From contig NZ_NGMO01000001.1 in NCBI RefSeq assembly GCF_002140175.1, positions 720,504 through 778,196 of the forward strand: 57,693 bases of DNA, given 5' to 3'. Position 1 is the stretch's first letter; the number at the start of each line of letters is the position of its first letter. Position numbers and translations under genes: made by a program. Below are positions 27,856 to 36,739 of this stretch, in pieces. Source of the stretch: Candidatus Enterococcus wittei. Lineage in GTDB: Bacteria > Bacillota > Bacilli > Lactobacillales > Enterococcaceae. Under the pieces are notes generated by a model. It ran no database searches, was not told the origin of the DNA, and worked only from the letters and a program-made list of their open reading frames with translations.

Positions 27856-28302
27856 ATGCCTTGGAACATGAACGATTTTCCACCAGCCATGAAAAACTTA
27901 GAAGATCTGACCCGTAAAAAAGCAATCGAGATTGGTAATGCCTTATTAAGTGAAGGCTACCCTGATGACCGAGCAATCCCCATCGCAATCAGTCAAGCGA
28001 AAGAATGGTACGACGATGCGGATGAAGAAGAAAAAAAAGCATTCTCTCATGAAAAAAATCCACAAAAAAATGACTCCCATGAGCAACACCCGCATACAAA
28101 AAAATTATTAAATGCCAATGTGCTTATAAAATATGAAGAAGATCACTGGATCGTACAATCTGAAGGAGCTGAAAAAGCGAGTAATCACTTTGATACGAAA
28201 CAAGAAGCGATTGAAAAAGGCAAAGAAGTGGCCCAAAATAAAGAGTCCACACTGATTATCTATAAACAAGATGGTAAAAAAGAGCGAGAAATCAAGTATT
28301 AA
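27856..28302 (+). CDS. YdaT-like protein with C-terminal DUF2188
   Basis: 148 aa, hydrophilic. The N-terminus MPWNMNDFPPAMKNL and EGYPDDRAIPIAISQAKEW match Bacillus YdaT. A charged linker leads to a DUF2188 domain (HWIVQSEGAEKASNHF...STLIIYKQDGKKERE). DUF2188 proteins are often general-stress genes in Bacillus, but their role is unknown. A TATAAA box about 35 bp upstream and AGGAGG precede it. Monocistronic. Confidence 0.85.
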   Translation: MPWNMNDFPPAMKNLEDLTRKKAIEIGNALLSEGYPDDRAIPIAISQAKEWYDDADEEEKKAFSHEKNPQKNDSHEQHPHTKKLLNANVLIKYEEDHWIVQSEGAEKASNHFDTKQEAIEKGKEVAQNKESTLIIYKQDGKKEREIKY

Positions 28303-28336
28303 TAGAAAGTTATACTCAAAATATCCTAACAAAAAA

Positions 28337-28503
28337 GGCGGAAACAGAAGTAATCACTCCAAGAAATAAGAAGGAATTCATGAAAATTGCTTTTTCAAAT
28401 TTTTGTGAATTTCAGCTTGTTTCCGAAGGGTGGCTTCTGCTTCTGCCATTTATACGTGTTTTGGGCGTGGAACAAAAAGAAATAACACTTTTGCCCCACG
28501 CCC
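28337..28503 (-). repeat. Intergenic repeat, second family (copy 2)
   Basis: On the minus strand it starts GGGCGTGGGGCAAAAGTG, forms a hairpin ending TTGTTCCACGCCC, continues CAGAAGCAGAAGCC, includes a nested hairpin around TTCACAAAAATTTG, and ends TTACTTCTGTTTCCGCC. It follows the asnB stop and may terminate it. It matches the copies at 15270 and 52266. Confidence 0.75.
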
Positions 28504-28546
28504 TTTATTTTTTAAATTTTTTTAGTACAACTTGTTTTTTCTAGAA

Positions 28547-30442
28547 TCAGACCGTTACATAATCGATCGCTTCTGCTTGAGGGATCGTTTCATCAATGAA
28601 GTAGACTTTATACCAAGTCAAGAAGCTAAAGATCGTCCAGATTTTCCGTTGTTCTTCTCTTCTTCCTTCATGATGGTCATTTAATAATTGCATGATTTTT
28701 TCTTGATCAAAGAATTCTTTTGCAAAATCAGCTTCAAATAACGCCTTCACTTGTTGATAGCCATGCTCTTCTTTTAACCATGCTTTGATCGGCACAGGGA
28801 AACCTAACTTCACACGATTCGACCATTCTTCTGGCAAATGTTTTTTTGCCGCTTGTCTAAAGACATCTTTTGTATTGTTTTGATTTAAAAGAAATTTACT
28901 TGGAATTTGTTGTGCCAATTTCATGACTTCGATATCTAACAAAGGCACCCGTACTTCTAAAGAACTAGCCATAGATAGTTTGTCAGCTTTTAATAGAATA
29001 TCTTTTGGCATCCATTGGTGAAGATCGACATATTGCATTTTGTTTATTTCATCTTCGATTTTTTCTGTATTTGCATAATGTTCTGTCATGATTTCACTGA
29101 CAGAGGGTGCATTTTGGAACTCTTTCGTTAAGAATGTTTCAGCTTCTGTTTCTTCAAATACACGAGCATGACCAATGAAATATTCTTTAGCCGGTGCTAA
29201 AGATTCATACAAATGGATGCGCCCATGGAAGTTTTTCATTTTACCAATTTTTCGTCCGAGATTATATCTTGTGCCTTTTGGTAATTTTTTCAACCCTTGG
29301 GCAATGACACGAATAAATTTGGAATTCGTGTGGAAACCATACGTTTGATAACCAGCAAATAATTCATCTGCCCCTTCACCTGATTGAACGACACGAACAC
29401 TTTGTGAAGCTAAGTTCGCTAAAAAGTATAGTGGAACACAAGACGGATTAGAATCCGGTTCATCCAAATGGTACTGGATCAATGGGAAGGCCTTGAAGGA
29501 CATATCGCCATCGATTACTGCTGCTGTGTTATCCAAATCAAGCATTTCTGTTAATTTTCTTGCTTCGATTGCTTCATTATAGGTTTTGTCATCAAAACCG
29601 ATTGAAAAAGAGTGGTCGGGTTTTAAAACAGAAGTGACATAACTAGAGTCCACCCCACTGGATAAAAATGACCCAACTTCCACATCACTGATAGTATGAG
29701 CTTTAATTGAATCTGTCACAGTTTGATCGATTTGGTCGATCCATTCTTGACGTGAGTGTTCTCCTTTTGTTTCGAAGTCTGCATCCCAGTACTGTTGGAT
29801 ATCTAATTGACCATCTTTATAAGTGAAATAGTGTCCTTCTGGTAAACGATGCACTCCTTTAAAAAAGGTTTCGCCATTTAAAGGAGAATATTGAAAGGTC
29901 ATATACGGTTTTAAAGCTTCTTTGTTCAACTCTTTATTAAAATCTGGGTGTGGTAAAAAACTTTTGATCTCAGAACCAAACATAAAGGTGCCATTCATTT
30001 CAGCATAGTAATAAGGTTTGATCCCAAAATGATCTCTTGCTCCGAATAATTCATTTTTTTCATTATCCCAAATGGCAAAAGCAAACATCCCACGAATTTT
30101 TTGTAATAAGTCAGTTCCCCATTCTTCATAGCCATGTAACAAAACTTCTGTATCTGCATGGGTTTGAAAAACATGTCCAGCTTTGATCAACGTTTCTCTT
30201 AACGGTTGATAATTATAGATCTCTCCGTTGAAAATAATGATTTTTGTACGATCTTCATTATAGATAGGTTGTGTTCCACCCTCTAAATCAATGATACTCA
30301 AACGTCTAAATCCCAAAGCAACTTGCTGATCAATGTACTCCCCTGAACTGTTAGGTCCACGGTGAATAATTCGATCCATCATTGCGTTAACTATTGCTTT
30401 TTTATTGTCTTTATGATTAACAAATCCTACGATACCACACAT
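28547..30442 (-). CDS. asnB: Asparagine synthase (glutamine-hydrolysing)
   Basis: 631 aa. The N-terminal Ntn glutaminase starts MCGIVGF with the catalytic Cys exposed after Met removal, and RGPNSSG and GEIYNY follow. The C-terminal synthetase has the pyrophosphate loop SSGVDSSYV. I chose the ATG at 30442 because Cys must be residue 2. It makes asparagine from aspartate using glutamine and ATP. In Firmicutes this longer type also includes members that amidate cell-wall precursors, and that possibility is open. No T-box is visible upstream. Confidence 0.93.
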   Translation of the reverse strand: MCGIVGFVNHKDNKKAIVNAMMDRIIHRGPNSSGEYIDQQVALGFRRLSIIDLEGGTQPIYNEDRTKIIIFNGEIYNYQPLRETLIKAGHVFQTHADTEVLLHGYEEWGTDLLQKIRGMFAFAIWDNEKNELFGARDHFGIKPYYYAEMNGTFMFGSEIKSFLPHPDFNKELNKEALKPYMTFQYSPLNGETFFKGVHRLPEGHYFTYKDGQLDIQQYWDADFETKGEHSRQEWIDQIDQTVTDSIKAHTISDVEVGSFLSSGVDSSYVTSVLKPDHSFSIGFDDKTYNEAIEARKLTEMLDLDNTAAVIDGDMSFKAFPLIQYHLDEPDSNPSCVPLYFLANLASQSVRVVQSGEGADELFAGYQTYGFHTNSKFIRVIAQGLKKLPKGTRYNLGRKIGKMKNFHGRIHLYESLAPAKEYFIGHARVFEETEAETFLTKEFQNAPSVSEIMTEHYANTEKIEDEINKMQYVDLHQWMPKDILLKADKLSMASSLEVRVPLLDIEVMKLAQQIPSKFLLNQNNTKDVFRQAAKKHLPEEWSNRVKLGFPVPIKAWLKEEHGYQQVKALFEADFAKEFFDQEKIMQLLNDHHEGRREEQRKIWTIFSFLTWYKVYFIDETIPQAEAIDYVTV

Positions 30443-31461
30443 CAATTTTCACATCCTACTAAAATTACTTTTCTCATTGGCTACCACATGAATCTTATCA
30501 TATGAAAATGTCAAGAACGACTAATTTCCCTCTTACATTTTTGTCACATGAAAACATATATTGAAAATTCCATTCCTTTTCATTTGAAAAGAAGTTTCAC
30601 TACTTAATTTACCATGTTTTTTTCAAGTAAGCTACTGGATTCTCTCATAGTTGAAAAATATTTTTCGTTATTCAGTAAAACAATACTTTACTAAATCAAA
30701 TGCATGTTTTTTAGAACTACCTATCTAAAAAAGCTGCTGTATTAGCTATCAATTAATGCTGAAGTTTTAATTCAGAAATAATCCCTAGTTTTTTTAAATT
30801 TGTTTTTCATTAAAAATCCATTGTTGAACATCAGAAAGATTAACGGACGAAAAATAGCTGGAGCAAGTATTATGATACAGATTTTTCAAAGTTTATAAAA
30901 TTTGAAAAACCACTATTTTCTATATGACAGAAATTTTTTTAAATCATTTCCCCACCGCCCACTGTTGAACTATTCATAAAACCAAATCTTCTCACAATAC
31001 GGAAAAATATGAATCTATTCTAACTATTGATTCTTTCGGTCATTCAATTAATTGTTCAAAGTTGCAACAACACTGCCTAGTTACAATCAGCAGACCTTGA
31101 AGCCACAAAAAAAATATTTGTTTTATCTTATCTAGGAATTAAGTAAGACCTAATGAAAATGGAGTGAGTTTCAATTATCCATTGAAAACCAAAAAAGACA
31201 CGACTGAAACCGTGTCTCATGTGGCTATAAACGAACCATAAGCGATAAGATCATGTGAAGGATACTTTTCTTCATCATACAATATAGAGATTAAATTAAT
31301 ATATCTTGCCTCACCCAACCTATCGCAGTTGAGAGAGGTTCATTTCGTACAGCAAACTATTGTTTCTAATTTGTGAAAAACTAGCCTCAAATCTTTCACT
31401 TTATTACGTATACTGATTACATAAATATCGATAGGAGAAATTAAAATGGAGTGATTTTTGT
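30443..31461. other. AT-rich intergenic region without recognised genes
   Basis: About 1 kb upstream of asnB. TTGACATTTTC at about 30510 on the minus strand may belong to the asnB promoter. TTCAGTAAA with TTTACTAAAT at 30671-30694 resembles the gal palindromes. No ORF with a ribosome binding site or structured leader was seen. The base composition is more AT-rich than the neighbours, as in decayed acquired DNA. Confidence 0.5.
31197..31237. repeat. Degenerate copy of the tRNA-Ser 3' flank (possible relic att site)
   Basis: GACACGACTGAAACCGTGTC followed by TCATGTGGCTATAAACGAA matches 33705-33745 (GACACGACTAAAGTCGTGTC, TGTTGTGGCTATAAAGGAA) at about 34 of 41 positions, in the same orientation. 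It includes the tRNA terminator hairpin and the first bases of the tRNA end, as expected for a displaced attachment-site flank of an element integrated at tRNA-Ser. Confidence 0.5.
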
Positions 31462-31582
31462 ATGGCTAAGAAAGTTATTCACGAAGAAGAATGTAAATGA
31501 ACAAACATCTAGAGTTCAAATTAAATTAGGAAAATCTAAAAAACAGGCGTTAGCAAAAATTGAATCAAACGATAGCCTGTGA
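31462..31582 (+). pseudogene. Short frameshifted ORF upstream of the orphan gene
   Basis: ATG at 31462, after GGAG, gives MAKKVIHEEE and then a stop after two more codons. Removing one base near 31491 would continue VNEQTSRVQIKLGKSKKQAL to a stop at 31582, a 39-aa basic protein. It looks like a small accessory gene broken by a single-base change, or a sequencing error. Confidence 0.4.
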
Positions 31583-31633
31583 TGAACAACCTATCAATCA
31601 TAAATATATATACATAGATTGGAGAGATTAATA

Positions 31634-32371
31634 ATGGAACACGCTGTTTCAAAGAATACAGAAGATGGACTAGGACAACTATTATCAAACAAAAAACTGC
31701 AAAAGCGGAGCTTACATAAAAAAATACAACAAGCTAATGAGAAAATTAAGAATACGCTAGATAATCCAAGATTAAATCAAGCAATAGCAACTGACAAATC
31801 ACCTATCATTTCTCTTCAAATTAAAGCCAGGAGATTTAAACTAATGGCGTTAAATGGGGATTTGAGCAAGAGCGGTCCACTTCTTAAAAGGCGTCTGGCA
31901 TCAAAACAAAGTGTTCATTCACACAATAATTCAGTACAGCAAAATATTAAATTAGAGGAATCTGAAATTCAGGTGTTAGAAGAATCGATGAAACTATTAA
32001 CGAAATGGACGAACGCTGAAATGGAATCTGGAATTCAGGTATTACTACAAGAATTGTCTCAAGCGATAGCCTATGGCGAAAAATCGATCAATCATGTTTT
32101 ATTAAACGAGGCTAAACAAGAACCATTCCACTTTGAATCTAAACAACTTCCGACATTAGCAAACCGAATGGAAAATCTTCCTAGCCCGAATCGAAAAGCA
32201 GCAGAAGTAACACTCGAACAGTTATCAAACATAGATCCGAAAGTGATAAAAGGATCGTTAAGGATTAAGTTAGCAACAGCATTATTCGAACAGAATCTAG
32301 TTTACCTTAACCAAATATCGTCTAAAAGCTATGTTAAACACTCATCTTTCTCTCATGAACCGAGAGCTTAA
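31634..32371 (+). CDS. Orphan hypothetical protein of the tRNA-Ser island
   Basis: 245 aa, soluble, helical and rich in Lys/Gln/Ser. It starts MEHAVSKNTEDGLGQLLSNK and later has a repeated phrase, ESEIQVLEESM and ESGIQVLLQEL, suggesting internal helical repeats. I recognise no domain. GGAGAG lies 7 nt before the ATG at 31634, which is preferred to the TTG at 31619. It is the only substantial intact ORF between the relic att site and the integrase remnants, so it is probably cargo of the decayed element. Confidence 0.6.
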   Translation: MEHAVSKNTEDGLGQLLSNKKLQKRSLHKKIQQANEKIKNTLDNPRLNQAIATDKSPIISLQIKARRFKLMALNGDLSKSGPLLKRRLASKQSVHSHNNSVQQNIKLEESEIQVLEESMKLLTKWTNAEMESGIQVLLQELSQAIAYGEKSINHVLLNEAKQEPFHFESKQLPTLANRMENLPSPNRKAAEVTLEQLSNIDPKVIKGSLRIKLATALFEQNLVYLNQISSKSYVKHSSFSHEPRA

Positions 32372-32440
32372 TCTCAAATTTCTATATATGCTCATTAAAG
32401 TTGGCTATTTTATAGAATGAAAATGATTAAAAACGATGAA

Positions 32441-32505
32441 AAGGTAAAAGCTCGTTTAGGTCATTCTGATATCCAAACGACCATGGATACCTGTGTAAAC
32501 ATTTA
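32441..32505 (+). pseudogene. Tyrosine recombinase C-terminal fragment (older integrase)
   Basis: The frame reads KVKARLGHSDIQTTMDTCVNI then stop. This is the conserved LGHxxIxTT box of tyrosine recombinases, with the catalytic Tyr replaced by Cys. The remainder of that integrase is missing. It is distinct from the pseudogene that follows, which has its own C-terminal box. Confidence 0.65.
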
Positions 32506-32552
32506 AACAACTAAAAAGTATTAAAAAAAGATGAAAAAAATATCAGTTTAGT

Positions 32553-33688
32553 ATGTATTTAGGAGTTGATCCACTAACAGGAAAAAAGAAAGACAACTCG
32601 ACATGGTTCTAGCACTCCATTAGCCCTGTCTCTTATACACATCTAGATGTGTATAAGAGACAGGTTATAGCACTCCATTAGCCTTTGCGAGAGCTTTAAA
32701 AAGGTTAGAAAAGATATTAGAAGTTTCTATAACACAAAAGAGTAAAAAATTTGAATATATTTACAATCTCTGTTTTGAAAACTACAAAAAGACCATTAAA
32801 GACAGTATTTGATCCTCCATTAAATAAATTTTTGATACTCATATTCTGAAAATATTTAGAGCTAAATTTATTAATGAAATAGACGTTTTTTTCTGTCAAG
32901 ATGCAGTAACTACATGGTCTGATAGTCACTCTGAAATTTTCAAGAAAAGCAAAAATTACATATCTAGTGTTTTTGATTATTCTACTTCTTTACAAATCAT
33001 AACTTGCAAATCCTATGAAATTAGTTTCTGTTCCACGCGGTGAAGCTCTAATCATTGAAGATATAAAAAACGAGTTTTATATCAAAAAAGAATTAATTGA
33101 ACTTTTAGAAGTGATAAGAAATGATGAAAGATATTTATTCTTCTCTCTTTTAGCCTTTACAGGCATAAGAAAAGGAGAAGCTTTTGCTTTACAGTGATCT
33201 GATATTGATCGCTCAATATTAATAAAACTGTTACAAGAGGGTATCAAGATAGGTTAATCGTAAATAATCCTAAATCGAAGTCTGGTAAAAGAAAAAACTA
33301 TCTACACAACGTTATCATTAGTTTATTGAAAAAGGATTATTTAAAAAATAGAAATGTTGTTTTTATTCAAAATGATAATGGGATTTTCCATCATGATAGT
33401 TTGTTATATAACCCTACAATTTCACATTCTTGGATTAATATCATATGAACATCATCCAGAACCAACTAAAAGGATTACGCCTCACGGTTTTCGACATAAT
33501 CATGCCTATCTCCTTTTCGAATCAGGAGCCTTTCTAAAAGATGTTTAGGGAATGTAGTTATTCAAAACACTTCAAGTATTTACACTTATGTAAGTGAAAC
33601 TCAAAAAAAAAAAGTCATAAATGATTTTATAGCTTTTATGAAGGATAATACTCAGGGAAGTCAAAAGGAGAGTCAAAAAATATTTTAG
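32553..33688 (+). pseudogene. int: Degenerate tyrosine integrase next to tRNA-Ser
   Basis: Scattered frames spell an integrase in order: YLGVDPLTGKKK (N-terminal arm-binding box), LARALKRLEKILE, KKFEYIYNLCFENYKKTIKD, WSDSHSEIFKKSKNY, NPMKLVSVPRGEA, LLAFTGIRKGEAFALQ (first catalytic Arg), THGFRH-like PHGFRHNHAYLLFESGA, and IYTYVSETQKKK (catalytic Tyr). Multiple frameshifts and stops break it, and adapter sequence interrupts it at 32626-32663. It ends 51 bp from tRNA-Ser, as an integrase of a tRNA-targeting element would. Confidence 0.8.
32626..32663. other. Inverted Tn5/Nextera mosaic ends: probable library adapter artefact
   Basis: CTGTCTCTTATACACATCT (32626-32644) is followed at once by its reverse complement AGATGTGTATAAGAGACAG (32645-32663). 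This is identical to the Nextera mate-pair junction adapter. The flanks are a near-perfect repeat, GGTTCTAGCACTCCATTAGC at 32605 and GGTTATAGCACTCCATTAGC at 32663. It is unlikely to be native DNA, and the local sequence should be treated as unreliable. Confidence 0.93.
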
Positions 33689-33698
33689 GCTAAAAAAT

Positions 33699-33730
33699 AC
33701 AACAGACACGACTAAAGTCGTGTCTGTTGT
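33699..33730 (-). terminator. Terminator of tRNA-Ser
   Basis: A perfect 14-bp stem (33699-33712 with 33717-33730) with a 4-nt loop, followed by GTATTTTTT on the minus strand, just after the tRNA 3' end. Confidence 0.9.
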
Positions 33731-33738
33731 GGCTATAA

Positions 33739-33826
33739 AGGAAGGTACGGGACTTGAACCCGTGCACCACATTACTGCGGCTCGCCGGATTTCGAGTCCG
33801 GTGCATTACCACTCTGCCAACCTTCC
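33739..33826 (-). tRNA. tRNA-Ser (anticodon CGA)
   Basis: 88 nt. The acceptor arms GGAAGGT and ACCTTCC pair. The anticodon stem CCGGA/TCCGG encloses loop CTCGAAA, giving anticodon CGA, which reads UCG. A long class II variable arm (CCGCAGTAATGTGG) and T-loop GGGTTCAAGTCCC are present. CCA is not encoded. It serves as the apparent integration target of the remnant to its left. Confidence 0.95.
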
Positions 33827-34039
33827 ATGAGTACTATTTTTAAACTTTTCTCTTAAAAAGTCAAGACTATTTCAATTCTTCAGTAAAAAAAAATTCTATA
33901 TCCTGAACATCTATTCAAACGAATAGGCTCATGATTCCTATTTTTCCAATAAGCCAATAGAATGTTAATAAGCTTCCTTTATTCCTTCACTTATTTTACA
34001 TTTGAATAAGAAGACTGCCACGTTATCAAATCCAAATCA

Positions 34040-34091
34040 AAAAAACTTCTTTCTTCTGAAGATTACTCTTTAGAAAAGAAAGAAGTTTTTT
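34040..34091 (-). terminator. Terminator of the TetR-family gene
   Basis: A perfect 16-bp stem (AAAAAACTTCTTTCTT at 34040-34055 with its complement at 34076-34091), directly after the gene's stop codon. Confidence 0.85.
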
Positions 34092-34093
34092 GA

Positions 34094-34660
34094 TTAACGA
34101 ATTTTTTCAGGATTTTCAATTTTTAAAATAGATTCAATTGTTTGTTGGATAATCGAGATGATTTGTTCTTCTGTTGGATGCATAATACTTGATGACATCA
34201 GTGAAGCAATTCCTGTAATCGTTACCCAAGTTCCTGTATGCAAAGCATCGATATACTCATCGGATAAATCTTTGTATCGTTCATCTTGCTTGACGATATT
34301 CCGGAAATAATTATAAGAGAAATCATGTATTTTTTGTCCGTTGCCATGTTCATCAATATAAAGAGCCATGTATAGGCTATGATTTTTCTTCGCAAAGTAA
34401 ATATAATTTAGACCTAAATCAATAATTTTATCACCCGTGCGTTCAACTGGAAAAACATCTTCTTCCAATTGTTGGAAAATCAGATCCAATAATGTATTCT
34501 TCAGATCTTCCATATTTTTAAATTCTAAGTAAATCGGCTGAGTAGATATCCCCATCTTTTTTGCAATATTTCGAGCAGTGAACCCTTTGAATCCTTCTTT
34601 TGCAACAACTTCATAAGCAGCTTTAAGAATTTGATCCTTCGTATAGACTTTTCTTCTCAT
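34094..34660 (-). CDS. TetR/AcrR-family transcriptional regulator
   Basis: 188 aa. The N-terminal HTH is TKDQILKAAYEVVAKEGFKGFTARNIAKKMGISTQPIY, quoted here only in part: residues about 5-45 carry the TetR fold with recognition helix STQPIYLEF. The C-terminal ligand domain is family-specific. The ATG at 34660 follows GGGGGAG. An ORF start at 34675 is rejected. It is divergent from the DUF1576 gene and probably controls it. Confidence 0.88.
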   Translation of the reverse strand: MRRKVYTKDQILKAAYEVVAKEGFKGFTARNIAKKMGISTQPIYLEFKNMEDLKNTLLDLIFQQLEEDVFPVERTGDKIIDLGLNYIYFAKKNHSLYMALYIDEHGNGQKIHDFSYNYFRNIVKQDERYKDLSDEYIDALHTGTWVTITGIASLMSSSIMHPTEEQIISIIQQTIESILKIENPEKIR

Positions 34661-34686
34661 AATAAACTCCCCCACTTTACTACATT

Positions 34687-34775
34687 ATATGTTGTTTTAT
34701 TTTAACCGATTTCTACCTGTTTTTGCAAATAATATACTTAAATTGTTATATTTTAAAAAAATAATATGTTGTTTT
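34687..34775. promoter_or_regulatory. Direct repeats in the tetR-DUF1576 intergenic region
   Basis: ATATGTTGTTTT occurs at 34687-34698 and again at 34764-34775, each with A/T flanks. On the minus strand the first overlaps a TATAAT box for tetR. These are candidate binding sites for the TetR protein. The remaining bases to 34912 show no gene. Confidence 0.35.
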
Positions 34776-34912
34776 TATTACTTCAAAAATATTTCGAATT
34801 TTTATCTTTATAATTTGATTACCCTTACATTTTTTGGTTTTATGCTGAAATGGAGTTGACCTACAGTTTTCATTCACGTTATAGTTAAATAAATTGAAAA
34901 AGAAGGTGTGTA

Positions 34913-36241
34913 ATGAAGAGAAAAAATGACGTTATTTATATTCATCCCCAAAAAAGAACAATCAATCAACGAAAGAACTATTTTTTCCTTATTTTTACTG
35001 GAATGTTTTTTCTTATCATTGGGTTATCAACAGATACATTCACCAATAATATCCGCGGTCTTTACACCATCATGACCTCCCCAAGCAACTTATTGACAGA
35101 CTACTTAGCCTTAGCAGGATTTGGCAGTGCTTGCATTAATGTTGGCTTATTGACTTTATCCGCCGTGTTACTGGCTTATCGTCAGAAAGTTATTTTAAAC
35201 GGAGCTTTGTTTGCTTCAATCTTAACTGTCGCTGGTTTCTCCTTTTTTGGGAAAAATCTATACAACTCGATTTCAATTATTATTGGCGTATACTTATATG
35301 CACGTTATACACACAAACCGTTTTCTCAATATATCATGGTTGGACTTTTTGGCAGTGCATTATCTCCTGTAGTCAGTTACATTACTTTTGGAATGGGACT
35401 ATCTCTTGCTTTTGGTGTGTTTCTAGGAAATTTAGCTGGGATTCTTATTGGCTTTTTACTTCCTATTTTAGCTGTTCAAACATTAACTTTTCATCGAGGA
35501 TTCACTTTATATAATATAGGGTTCACTTCAGGTTTGATCGCGATGATCATCACTGGGACGTTACGCTTATTTAGTTATTCGATCGAAGTTCGTTCGATCA
35601 TTTCAACAGACTACCATCATCGATTGACTTGGATGATTTTCATATTTTTTATTTTAACCGCCTTTTGTGGCTTTTTCTTTAATGCATCCAAGTTCGTTGG
35701 TCTTAAAGAAATTTATAAAGCTTCTGGTAAACTGACGACCGATTTCATTGCGACTTCGGGCATTGGTGCTACACTGATGAATATGGGAATGGTTGGATTA
35801 TTACTCTCCTCTTACGTCTTGTTTGTTGGAGGCACGTTGAATGGTCCAATCGTTGGTGCTATCGTTTCAGTTGCTGGGTTTAGTGCCTTTGGTAGTCATG
35901 TCCGAAACTCTTTTCCAATATTAGTCGGGATTTATTTGGCTTCTCTTCTTGGAACATTTTACGAATTAAATCACACGACAATGCTAGTAGCAGCTATATT
36001 TGGTACTGGTCTTGGCCCGATCAGTGGTTTTTATGGCAGTTTATATGGTGTGATTGCAGGGTTTCTACATATTGCATTAGTCCATAATGTCAACACGCTA
36101 CATGGAGGTTTAAACTTATATAATAGTGGATTTTCAACAGGCTTCATTGCAGGCGTGCTTGTACCAATCCTAGAAAATTTCACGTTGAATAGAAAGGAAA
36201 AGAATACATTTGGAAAAAGAATTATCAAAAAGGATCATTGA
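34913..36241 (+). CDS. DUF1576 family polytopic membrane protein
   Basis: 442 aa with ten or more hydrophobic helices. It looks like two related halves: the phrase GFGSACINVGLL near residue 70 recurs as GIGATLMNMGMVGLL near 285, and TVAGFSFFGKNLYNSISIIIG near 105 recurs as SVAGFSAFGSHVRNSFPILVG near 320. HRGFTLYNIGFTSG and HGGLNLYNSGFSTG are further matches. A transporter-like duplicated fold is likely, but substrate and function are unknown. Confidence 0.88.
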   Translation: MKRKNDVIYIHPQKRTINQRKNYFFLIFTGMFFLIIGLSTDTFTNNIRGLYTIMTSPSNLLTDYLALAGFGSACINVGLLTLSAVLLAYRQKVILNGALFASILTVAGFSFFGKNLYNSISIIIGVYLYARYTHKPFSQYIMVGLFGSALSPVVSYITFGMGLSLAFGVFLGNLAGILIGFLLPILAVQTLTFHRGFTLYNIGFTSGLIAMIITGTLRLFSYSIEVRSIISTDYHHRLTWMIFIFFILTAFCGFFFNASKFVGLKEIYKASGKLTTDFIATSGIGATLMNMGMVGLLLSSYVLFVGGTLNGPIVGAIVSVAGFSAFGSHVRNSFPILVGIYLASLLGTFYELNHTTMLVAAIFGTGLGPISGFYGSLYGVIAGFLHIALVHNVNTLHGGLNLYNSGFSTGFIAGVLVPILENFTLNRKEKNTFGKRIIKKDH

Positions 36242-36545
36242 TGAAATCCTTTCTTATTTTTATGCCTATGATATCTTGGAAATCCGAATTGGGTTAGAAT
36301 ATACAGAAGAAGGCTTATATATGGAATTTCAAGGAATCACTGATGTTCCTCCAACTAATTTAGCAATGTTGGCGGATTTTCTAAACACCCCTCGAGATCC
36401 AAGCATGGAAATCTACTATCAAGAACTATTAGGCTTACCTTCACATGGTGAAGAAATTTATCGATTAATCGGAAACATGATTGACGATGTCGAAATCATG
36501 TATGATCAGCCCGTCCTAAACATCAAACTTTTTCGCCGTATCTAA
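36210..36545 (+). CDS. Small acidic protein coupled to DUF1576
   Basis: 111 aa, acidic and without membrane segments, starting with TTG at 36210 (EKELSKRIIDEILSYFYAYD). It overlaps the DUF1576 gene by 32 bp. AAAGGAAA lies upstream at a rather long spacing, so the exact start is uncertain. I do not recognise a family. The overlap implies co-translation and a shared role, possibly a cytoplasmic partner of the membrane protein. Confidence 0.7.
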   Translation: MEKELSKRIIDEILSYFYAYDILEIRIGLEYTEEGLYMEFQGITDVPPTNLAMLADFLNTPRDPSMEIYYQELLGLPSHGEEIYRLIGNMIDDVEIMYDQPVLNIKLFRRI

Positions 36546-36739
36546 AAAAACAGAGCAATAAGACTAAAAAATTTGTTTAAATAAGTCTTTAGTAGGATGC
36601 TTTTAAAAAAAGAATCCTCTATACTTGGTTTGAACTTACAATTTTGTTTGACGAATCTCACAAAAAAAAATGGCACAAGTGCTCATCTATCATGTAAAGT
36701 ATAGCTATAAAATGAACGTCTCGAAGGAGTGAACAAAGA

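Noticed and set aside
30443-30800. T-box or other riboswitch upstream of asnB
   Set aside because: No AGGGTGGNACCGCG-type antiterminator sequence or specifier-like stem was seen on the minus strand.
32626-32663. Ends of a natural Tn5/IS50-like transposon
   Set aside because: The 19-bp sequence is the engineered mosaic end, not a natural IS50 end, and there is no transposase. Head-to-head with zero spacing is the library adapter layout.
33015-33548. Two separate small genes (60 and 64 aa)
   Set aside because: They spell consecutive parts of one tyrosine integrase in different frames, so they are fragments of a pseudogene.
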